A stretch of 64,000 nucleotides of DNA from positions 1 through 64,000 of the forward strand of contig JAHRVQ010000016.1 in NCBI GenBank assembly GCA_019090615.1, in the 5' to 3' direction. The notes beneath the pieces were generated by a model that saw only the letters and a program-made list of their open reading frames with translations, was not told where the DNA came from and searched no databases. Source of the DNA: Pseudomonadales bacterium. GTDB taxonomy: Bacteria; Pseudomonadota; Gammaproteobacteria; Pseudomonadales; Azotimanducaceae. This document shows, piece after piece, positions 1 to 5,533 of this stretch (positions within the stretch are counted from its first letter, which is position 1; every line of letters begins with the position of its first letter). Both the position numbers and the translations under genes were made by a program.

Positions 1-19
1 GTTTTGCCCTTGCCATTCG

Positions 20-173
20 CTAGTAGTTATCGTCTACTAACAACACGGTTTTCGACGGTGTTCTTCCTACAGAGGACTTTCACCTCATTAGCTCATGCCC
101 ATGCTGGGCGTACATAAGGAAAGCAACCCGACGCCGTAGGCGCGAGTTCTTTTGGCCTTATATTTAAATGTAC
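20..173. other. Cluster of short hairpins upstream of a small secreted protein gene
   Basis: Several complementary segments lie close together. TAGTAG near 22 pairs with CTACTA near 34, AACAC near 42 pairs with GTGTT near 58, and GCCCA/TGGGC at 97–109 is a tight hairpin. A nested fold follows: GTACAT at 110–115 pairs with ATGTAC at 168–173, AAGG at 116–119 with CCTT at 156–159, and CGCC/GGCG at 132–142 forms the inner loop. This looks like a structured RNA or a mobile-element end. No integron attC core pair is visible. Its function is unknown. Confidence 0.35.
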
Positions 174-191
174 ATCAATAGATGAGGTTAT

Positions 192-509
192 ATGAAAAAA
201 ATTATTTTTGGGGTTGTCTTTAGTTTTATTGCAATTAATTGTTTCGCTGGGCCGGGCTATCAAACTGGTAAAATTACAAATCTTACGGCCGGTATACCCG
301 GTATTATGATAATGATTGATAATGGTCTGCCGGATAACTGTGAGGGAAGTCCATCTGGCTGGATGCTTATAAAACAAGAGCATACAGTGCTTACTTCTGT
401 CGTTTTAGCTGCATGGGTTTCAGGAAAAAGTACAGGTACTGTATATACTACAGGTAGAGAAAATGGTACTGGTTTTTGTCTTATAAATCAGTTTGATCCC
501 GTAAACTAG
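192..509 (+). CDS. Small secreted protein of unknown function
   Basis: This encodes 105 residues. The N-terminus is a clear Sec signal peptide: two lysines, a hydrophobic core and an Ala-type cleavage site at about residue 19 (NCFAG). The mature part is about 85 residues, rich in Gly, Thr and Ile. It has two cysteines, in the DNCEG and TGFCL segments, which could form a disulfide after export. The pattern (Gly-rich start, mid Cys, YTTGR, Cys near the end, final D-P) resembles small DUF5992-like exported proteins from accessory regions, but that match is from memory and weak. It reads opposite to the two toxin–antitoxin pairs beside it and is followed within 10 bp by repeat copy 1. No function can be assigned. 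Confidence 0.65.
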   Translation: MKKIIFGVVFSFIAINCFAGPGYQTGKITNLTAGIPGIMIMIDNGLPDNCEGSPSGWMLIKQEHTVLTSVVLAAWVSGKSTGTVYTTGRENGTGFCLINQFDPVN

Positions 510-515
510 AGGATA

Positions 516-749
516 TTTAGGCTCAGAGTAAAAACTGTGAGTGATATATTGTCGAAAATCCTCGAAAACTACTGGCAAGTGGGGTTGATAACTGCCCCTA
601 AAAACAGACCCGAAAACAAAAAACAGCTAGGGATATAGGTAGAAACGAATTAAAACTGTTAGGTATTGACATTGTTCTGGGCGTAGACCAAGGATTGCCT
701 ATATTTTTAACACTGTGTGTTTAAAGTAGATTATTACTCCGCCCCTAAA
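516..749. repeat. MITE-like repeat, copy 1
   Basis: A 234-bp element with imperfect terminal inverted repeats. The left end reads TTTAGGCTCAGAGTAA, and the right end reads, on the other strand, TTTAGGGGCGGAGTAA. My hand alignment to copy 2 (1447–1680) gives the same length, no gaps and 21 mismatches (about 91 percent identity). It holds no convincing ORF. It sits between the secreted protein gene and mazF. Size, terminal inverted repeats and lack of coding potential fit a non-autonomous (MITE-type) element. Confidence 0.7.
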
Positions 750-806
750 CTATTCCGTTTGACGCTATGCCTCCAGGCAATTGACCTCCGACAACTGCTA
801 ACGACG

Positions 807-1142
807 TCATATGCCTAATATAGTTGCGATCAAGCTTTGAACCTCTTTTAAGCAAGCTGTATCTACCGAATCAACCTTGTGTAGGCTTCTAGCTGACCAG
901 TCTAAAGACTTCATCTGGTCTGTAAGTATTACGCCTTTGGTCTTCCTTGTTCCAGAAACTGTAACTTCAAAAGGATACCCTTTAGTTTGATTGGTTACGG
1001 GGCATAGCCAGGCAAAGCCCGTTTTACTATTGAATTTCTTCGGGCTTAATACAAGTGCAGGGCGTTTACCTGCCTGCTCATGTCCTGCTTGTGGGTTGAA
1101 GTCTACTATCACAATATCACCAATATCTGGAGCTGAACTCAT
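807..1142 (-). CDS. mazF: MazF/PemK-family toxin (endoribonuclease)
   Basis: A 111-residue protein with the PemK/MazF signature: GDIVIVDFNPQAGHEQAGKR near the N-terminus, then RPALVLSP, the CPVTNQTKGYPFEV block and TDQMKSLDW. Family members are sequence-specific mRNA interferases held inactive by the cognate antitoxin. The length is typical. Its ATG overlaps the antitoxin stop in an ATGA, so the two genes are translationally coupled with the antitoxin first, the usual order. It lies between repeat copies 1 and 2, which suggests the pair arrived as an accessory unit. The sequence looks intact. The cleavage site cannot be predicted from sequence. Confidence 0.9.
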   Translation of the reverse strand: MSSAPDIGDIVIVDFNPQAGHEQAGKRPALVLSPKKFNSKTGFAWLCPVTNQTKGYPFEVTVSGTRKTKGVILTDQMKSLDWSARSLHKVDSVDTACLKEVQSLIATILGI

Positions 1143-1369
1143 ACAAGCTCATTTCCAGCTGAATCCGTGAAGACTTCATCATGCCGGTTTTGCGGGGTTA
1201 CCCTTGAAAGTAGGTCGTCCAATGAAGGTTTACAGGGCTCAATTACAAGAGAATTCCCCTTTTGTACGATATTAACGGGGTCACCTATCTGCAATGAGAG
1301 GGCTTCCAGTATACTTTTAGGGAGTCTCAAGGCTGCACTATTGCCCCATTTTGCTATTGATGCAGTCAT
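1139..1369 (-). CDS. mazE: MazE/AbrB-family antitoxin
   Basis: Starting at the ATG at 1369 the protein has 76 residues: an N-terminal AbrB/SpoVT swapped-hairpin DNA-binding domain (IAKWGNSAALRLPKSIL, then GDPVNIVQKGNSLVIEP) and a short polar C-terminal tail expected to wrap the toxin. An upstream in-frame start would add 13 residues, but GAGG sits just in front of 1369 and family members begin close to the KWGNS motif. As in other modules of this type it should neutralise MazF and repress its own operon. The stop overlaps mazF by 4 bp. Confidence 0.9.
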   Translation of the reverse strand: MTASIAKWGNSAALRLPKSILEALSLQIGDPVNIVQKGNSLVIEPCKPSLDDLLSRVTPQNRHDEVFTDSAGNELV

Positions 1370-1446
1370 AATAACCTCGGCGCTACCAATTAGTTTGTGT
1401 GTATACATTGTAGCTACGACAGTGTTGATGTCAATACCTTTTGATA

Positions 1447-1680
1447 TTTAGGGTCAGAGTAAAAACTGCGAGTGATATATTGTCGAAAACCCAAGAAAAC
1501 TACTGGCAAGTGGGGTTGATAACTGCCCCTAAAAACAGACCCGAAAACAAAAAACAACCAGGGACACAGGCAGAAAAGAACTAAAACTGTTAGATTTTTA
1601 TATTGCGCTGGACGTAGACCAAGGATTGCCTATATTTTTAACACTGTGTGTTTAAAGTAGATTGTTACTCCGACCCTAAA
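1447..1680. repeat. MITE-like repeat, copy 2
   Basis: This 234-bp copy has the best-preserved ends: TTTAGGGTCAGAGTAA on the left, and TTTAGGGTCGGAGTAA read from the right end on the other strand, i.e. 16-bp inverted repeats with one mismatch. It separates mazE from the relE-type toxin gene. Both intact copies share the flanking bases GATA on the left and CTATT on the right, so the mobile or duplicated unit may extend slightly beyond the inverted repeats. No target-site duplication is obvious. Confidence 0.7.
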
Positions 1681-1692
1681 CTATTTACTAAA

Positions 1693-1983
1693 CTATTTAT
1701 GACGCTTTATATCTCGGTAAAAATTTTCGTGAGAACCAAGCGCCATCAATTCAAGAGTTAGGGTTCCGTCACTAAAGCTATATCCCAACAGTGTGAGCTG
1801 CTTATTCAAATTAAATTTGTATACGCGTAAAAACGCCAAATCTCCTTTTTTTTGTTCCCCAAGAACGGGATTTTCCATTATACTTTGAACCGCGAGATCA
1901 AGTTCTTTTTTATGGTTTGGCTTTAGTTTTTTAACCGCTTTCTTGAATGTAGGGGTTTGTAATACAGTTATTGCTTTAGCCAA
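1693..1983 (-). CDS. RelE/ParE-family toxin with TTG start
   Basis: A 96-residue RelE/ParE-fold protein. Recognisable parts are the N-terminal TPTFKKAVKKLKP helix, MENPVLGEQKKGDLAFLRVYKF, the LTLLGYSFSDGTLTLELMALG strands and the C-terminal GSHENFYRDIKR. The reading frame stays open further upstream, but that extension is the antitoxin gene in another frame. The homologous part begins at LAKAITVLQTP, so the start is most likely TTG at 1983, overlapping the antitoxin stop by 8 bp. Family members either cleave mRNA on the ribosome or poison gyrase, and sequence alone does not say which. It is paired with the ParD-like antitoxin upstream. Confidence 0.82.
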   Translation of the reverse strand: MAKAITVLQTPTFKKAVKKLKPNHKKELDLAVQSIMENPVLGEQKKGDLAFLRVYKFNLNKQLTLLGYSFSDGTLTLELMALGSHENFYRDIKRHK

Positions 1984-2197
1984 AGTTGTAATCCTCCAGG
2001 TCTCCGGCTTTATGTTCAGCTTCAGCAATAATCGCTTGCTTAACAAACTCATAGGGCAAGTCAGGGTTATCTTCCATGATCTTGCCAATTTTTGCCCAGT
2101 GCTCAATCTGCTTGGGAGGGGTCCGATGAAGCGCTTTGGCCATAATTGTAGCTTTATCAATGAGCTCCTGGTCTAACCGTATACTTGTTGTGGCCAT
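1976..2197 (-). CDS. ParD-like antitoxin
   Basis: A 73-residue protein starting with MATTSIRLDQELIDKA, a ribbon-helix-helix type N-terminus. It continues with a helical stretch (HRTPPKQIEHWAKIGKIMED, NPDLPYEFVKQAI) and an acidic C-terminus, as in the ParD-like antitoxins that partner RelE-type toxins. The ATG at 2197 is preceded by GAGGATAT, a good ribosome binding site. A longer in-frame start at 2245 has no such site and would add a Cys-rich, non-homologous segment. It should bind both its toxin and its own promoter. Confidence 0.85.
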   Translation of the reverse strand: MATTSIRLDQELIDKATIMAKALHRTPPKQIEHWAKIGKIMEDNPDLPYEFVKQAIIAEAEHKAGDLEDYNFG

Positions 2198-2358
2198 TGT
2201 ATATCCTCGAAGTGGCGGGCATATGCAATTGTAGCAATACGCCACATATGAGGCAACCCGCTACAATTTCCCTCATCGGACAGTCAAAAGCGTCAGCCCT
2301 TTTACCAGAACCGCTGCACTCCATTCTCAAATTCCGCCACTTTACTTACCGCCTGGAA

Positions 2359-2556
2359 TTTAGCGAATAGAAAAGAACTAAATATCGACGATATTGATAA
2401 CCCCCCTAAAAACAGATAAGAAAATAAAACAACCAGGGATACAGGCCAAAACAAACTAAAACCGTTAGATTTTGACATTACTCTGGGCGTAGACCACGGA
2501 CTGCCTATATTTTTAACTTTGTGTGTTTAAAGTATATTGTTACTCTGACCGCCAAA
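2359..2556. repeat. MITE-like repeat, copy 3 (degenerate)
   Basis: The right three quarters align with copies 1 and 2 (CCCCTAAAAACAG, CCAGGGATACAGG, GGGCGTAGACCA, GCCTATATTTTTAA, GTGTGTTTAAAGTA, TTACTCTGACC). The left part is shortened and has lost most of the terminal inverted repeat. It closes the accessory island on the side away from the secreted protein gene, so each toxin–antitoxin pair is bracketed by copies of the element. Confidence 0.6.
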
Positions 2557-3282
2557 CTAGACCGTTCGTGTTTGTTTGCATAGGTTTTGATAAACATCAA
2601 ATTGTGCCATTAAAAATTCCGGAGCTCATCAGCAAAAAGTCCATTTTCTTCAACGAAATTATTATAAGCTTCTTACTAGTAAGTCACTGTTTAGGCTAAG
2701 GTTTGTTGGCTTCTTAGGGGCATTTAGATCATATAGTGTTTGCATGTCACCACCAATATTATGCGCATTTGTATACGCAAAACATTAGCATCAAGCATTT
2801 ACCAGAGCAAGGCAGCGGACAGCTCAGCAGCTTGAGGCTTTATGTGATGGCACATTTGAGGCGTATCATGCCAAATGACAATAAAATCATTGGATATTTT
2901 GCGATAAACCCACCACAAAACATCTTGTGCGATGGCGATCGCTTGCATCATTACAGCCACTCAGTCGACGTTAAATCGCTATACTCGAACCCTAGCCGAA
3001 CTAGACATCAAATCTGATAAACGCAAAACAAGGTTTAATGAAATACTTGAACGGATTGGCATATAAAATAAGAATATTTGGCGCGCAACCGCCAGAGTTA
3101 GCCCTTAACTCATGCAGCAAACTGGCTGCATCACCAGTTATTTCTACAATTTATCGGCACCGTATTGGGCAGTAGTCAGTTCACCTGTGCTGGTCGTAGT
3201 TATCCACCAGGCATATGAAAATATGACCCGATTATTGTCGATTTACTATGGCACTTTACACTGACCCCAGGAGATTCAGCCC
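2557..3282. other. Long intergenic stretch without a convincing gene
   Basis: About 725 bp between the last repeat copy and the MAPEG gene. Short open frames exist (for example 2736–3017 plus, 93 residues), but none shows a recognisable family, a good ribosome binding site or a plausible composition. It may hold decayed accessory sequence. I see no tRNA, terminator or promoter I could defend here. Confidence 0.5.
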
Positions 3283-3705
3283 ATGAATCAAGCAGATATC
3301 TTTCTACCCTTTTTCTTATTGATGATTTTGACCACCATCGTGTGGTTCTACATGTATGCAAAACGCATTCCCTTTATTCAAAGTAGCAAATTAACACCAG
3401 CGCAATTATCGCCTGCCGAGTTCAACCGACTCTCACCGCCGGAAATCTCCAACCCTTCCGACAACTTAAAAAATCTCTTCGAGCTGCCGGCGGTTTTCTA
3501 CGCGCTGGTACTGTATTTATTCACTACCAACAATGTGGACGGTATTTCCCTGGCAGCTGCGTGGATTTTTGTCGTATTTCGCATACTCCACAGCCTGATT
3601 CATTGTACTATCAACATCATAATGCTTCGCTTTGCACTCTATTGTATATCAGCGATGACACTCTGGCTTATGGTAGCCCGCGAGGCATGGGGCGTTTTCA
3701 TCTAA
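3283..3705 (+). CDS. MAPEG-family membrane protein
   Basis: 140 residues with about four hydrophobic segments (roughly 8–26, 66–84, 90–110 and 118–138). The MAPEG signature is visible in SNPSDNLKNLFELPAVFY followed by the second-helix segment RILHSLIHCTINIIMLRF. The family includes glutathione-dependent transferases and eicosanoid enzymes. Bacterial members are mostly uncharacterised inner-membrane proteins. The ATG follows an AGGAG site at about 9 bp. The downstream SDR gene lies 95 bp away on the same strand and may be co-expressed, but no shared pathway is evident. Confidence 0.85.
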   Translation: MNQADIFLPFFLLMILTTIVWFYMYAKRIPFIQSSKLTPAQLSPAEFNRLSPPEISNPSDNLKNLFELPAVFYALVLYLFTTNNVDGISLAAAWIFVVFRILHSLIHCTINIIMLRFALYCISAMTLWLMVAREAWGVFI

Positions 3706-3800
3706 GCTCGCAGCCCATTAAGGCGGTAATAGCCAAACCGGCAGACCATAATCTGACGGTTAACATCTAAATCAAATACTTATTATAAAGGACAACTAAC

Positions 3801-4616
3801 ATGGCAGGAAAAACACTCGTTCTTACAGGCGCCTCCTCCGGCATTGGTGCCGCAGCAGCAGAAATTCTGCTGGCCGAGGGGCATAAACTTATCTCTATTG
3901 ATATTCAGGAGCCACCGCCTAATGCCAGCCAGCATATTAACTGCGATATGAATGACCCAGCGGCCATTGAATCAGCTGTCGCAGAAATCGACGGCGAGAT
4001 AGATGGTTTACTCAACGTCGCCGGGGTGCCTGGCACATTGTCTGACCAGGTGGTTATTGGCGTCAATATACTCGGCCTACGGTATTTAAGCGATTTGTTA
4101 ATACCCCGCCTCAAATCCGGCGGTGCCGTCTCAAACATAGCATCAATTGCCGGTTTTACCTGGCAAAGACGTTTAAAAGAGATAAACGAATTTCTTGACA
4201 CCCCTGATTTCGCCACTGGTCTTGCCTGGTGGAATGCGAACAAAGAAGCGCTGAAGATCGACCCATATAGCTTCTCAAAAGAATGCGTTGTGGTGCTTAC
4301 CATGCGCCAGGCAGGTATCGCCCTCGATCGAGGCGCCAGAGCCAACAGCGTTAGTCCCGGCCCGGTCGAAACACCGCTACTGCCCGACTTTAAACGTCAG
4401 GCCGGTGAAGAACAGCTCGACTGGGTGATTTCCAAAACCGGACGGGCCGCCCAACCCAGAGACATAGCAGAGGTTCTATGTTTCCTGACGACGGGACCAT
4501 CAACCTGGATGAATGGTCGCGACCTTATTGTTGATGGCGGCTACAGCGCAGGAATCAGTGCCGGTTGGATCAACACCCACGACGCACCTGTCCGTAAAAG
4601 GAAACGACAGCCCTGA
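3801..4616 (+). CDS. Short-chain dehydrogenase, 3-alpha-hydroxysteroid / coniferyl-alcohol dehydrogenase type
   Basis: A 271-residue classical SDR. It shows the cofactor motif TGASSGIG (9–16), NVAG (72–75), a catalytic serine at about 115 (NIASIAG), and the YxxxK pair Tyr156/Lys160 in YSFSK. The segment after the serine is extended (WQRRLKEINEFLDTPDF, then the WWNANKEAL block). That insertion is typical of the bacterial 3-alpha-hydroxysteroid dehydrogenase and coniferyl-alcohol dehydrogenase group. The Asp after the second strand (SIDIQ) favours NAD(H). The likely reaction is NAD-dependent oxidation of a hydroxyl on a steroid or phenylpropanoid. The actual substrate cannot be read from sequence. 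AAGGA precedes the ATG at a good distance. Confidence 0.82.
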   Translation: MAGKTLVLTGASSGIGAAAAEILLAEGHKLISIDIQEPPPNASQHINCDMNDPAAIESAVAEIDGEIDGLLNVAGVPGTLSDQVVIGVNILGLRYLSDLLIPRLKSGGAVSNIASIAGFTWQRRLKEINEFLDTPDFATGLAWWNANKEALKIDPYSFSKECVVVLTMRQAGIALDRGARANSVSPGPVETPLLPDFKRQAGEEQLDWVISKTGRAAQPRDIAEVLCFLTTGPSTWMNGRDLIVDGGYSAGISAGWINTHDAPVRKRKRQP

Positions 4617-4648
4617 GCTGGATAAACAGCCTTGAGCGAATAAACAGC
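4613..4648. repeat. Tandem 18-bp duplication after the SDR gene
   Basis: Two near-identical units lie in tandem, TGAGCTGGATAAACAGC and TTGAGCGAATAAACAGC, with the start of a third (CTGAG). The first unit contains the SDR stop codon. This is one of several short tandem duplications in the window. Confidence 0.6.
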
Positions 4649-4935
4649 TCTGAGTTTCGTCAACTACAAACAATCGGCAGCTAAACTATTCAGCAATCAA
4701 AGTTTTTTACTTTGGTTGCTGAGCCGATTACTGCTATTGCTGTATAGCACCATATAGACCCCTATGCCCGCCAGAGAGGGCCACTTAAAAATCGTCGGAT
4801 GTCTTCGGCATCACGAGTGCACTAGCCTCACCGCAAGGACTTGAATTATACTTAGACGCACCAATTTCGTCGCTATCGTTACAGTGCTACAGCCACATTT
4901 ATACGGTTACATTACCGGTCTAAAAGGAGAGGGAT
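4617..4935. other. Intergenic region between SDR gene and trxC
   Basis: Besides the tandem duplication and the hairpin at 4691–4721 it contains nothing recognisable. The promoter of trxC presumably lies in its last 150 bp, but I cannot point to convincing -35/-10 boxes. Confidence 0.4.
4691..4721 (+). terminator. Strong hairpin downstream of the SDR gene
   Basis: CAGCAATCAAAG and CTTTGGTTGCTG form a 12-bp stem with one G·U pair around a T-rich 7-base loop. There is no U-tract after the stem, so it is either an inefficient or factor-assisted terminator or a transcript-stabilising hairpin. Confidence 0.4.
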
Positions 4936-5373
4936 TTGTCTGCCTCTATACAAAACATCACATGCCCACATTGCTTTGTCACTAACCGTGTCCCGGCAGC
5001 ACGCGTGGTTGAAAACCCGACTTGCGGCAAATGCCACCAGGCCCTGTTTACGCAAGCGCCCCTGGCAGTTGATACCGAGCAATTTAACAAAGTATTAGCC
5101 CATTCTGACCTACCCGTTATCGTCGATTTTTGGGCTGAATGGTGCGGACCGTGCAAAATGTTCGCACCAATCTATGTTCAGGCGGCAGAACAACTCGAAC
5201 CGCAATACCGACTCTTAAAAGTGGATACAGAAGCCAACCAGGCGATTGGCATGCAATACCAGATTAGATCGATCCCAACCCTTGCGATCTTCAAGCAAGG
5301 CAAGGAAGTCGCTCGCCAATCAGGCGCTATGCCGTTGGGCGCTTTTCTGGATTGGGTAAAAGCTTCTGGCTAA
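4936..5373 (+). CDS. trxC: Thioredoxin 2
   Basis: A 145-residue thioredoxin with the TrxC-specific N-terminal zinc domain: CPHC at about 11–14 and CGKC at about 31–34. The thioredoxin fold with active site WCGPC follows (in FWAEWCGPCKMFAP), with the cis-proline loop IRSIPTLAIF. It reduces disulfides in cytoplasmic proteins, and the zinc domain links it to oxidative-stress responses in better-studied bacteria. The start is TTG at 4936: AAGGAGAGG lies at a good distance and no ATG precedes the zinc domain in frame. It stands alone between an SDR gene and a convergent gene. Confidence 0.93.
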   Translation: MSASIQNITCPHCFVTNRVPAARVVENPTCGKCHQALFTQAPLAVDTEQFNKVLAHSDLPVIVDFWAEWCGPCKMFAPIYVQAAEQLEPQYRLLKVDTEANQAIGMQYQIRSIPTLAIFKQGKEVARQSGAMPLGAFLDWVKASG

Positions 5374-5533
5374 TAACTATGACCCAGGGATAATTACATC
5401 AGCTTGACACACAGAGAGGTCAATAATGAGATCGCAGGCTTTAAAGCCAATTCGCCATGAATCAAGCCCGCATTAGACCAACCCCAGTTGGCATAAAGTG
5501 GCTGAATTAAGTATCCGAACGCAACCAATAATA

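Noticed and set aside
93-383. 96-residue open frame, minus strand
   Set aside because: It overlaps the signal-peptide gene at 192–509, which has much better coding features.
516-2556. Integron cassette array with attC sites between the toxin–antitoxin pairs
   Set aside because: GTTRRRY-like heptamers (GTTAGGT, GTTAGAT) occur inside the repeats, but no partner RYYYAAC was found, the genes are not all in one orientation, and the repeats have their own 16-bp terminal inverted repeats.
2736-3017. 93-residue open frame, plus strand
   Set aside because: No recognisable family, no ribosome binding site, and a His/Arg/Ser-rich composition typical of random translation.
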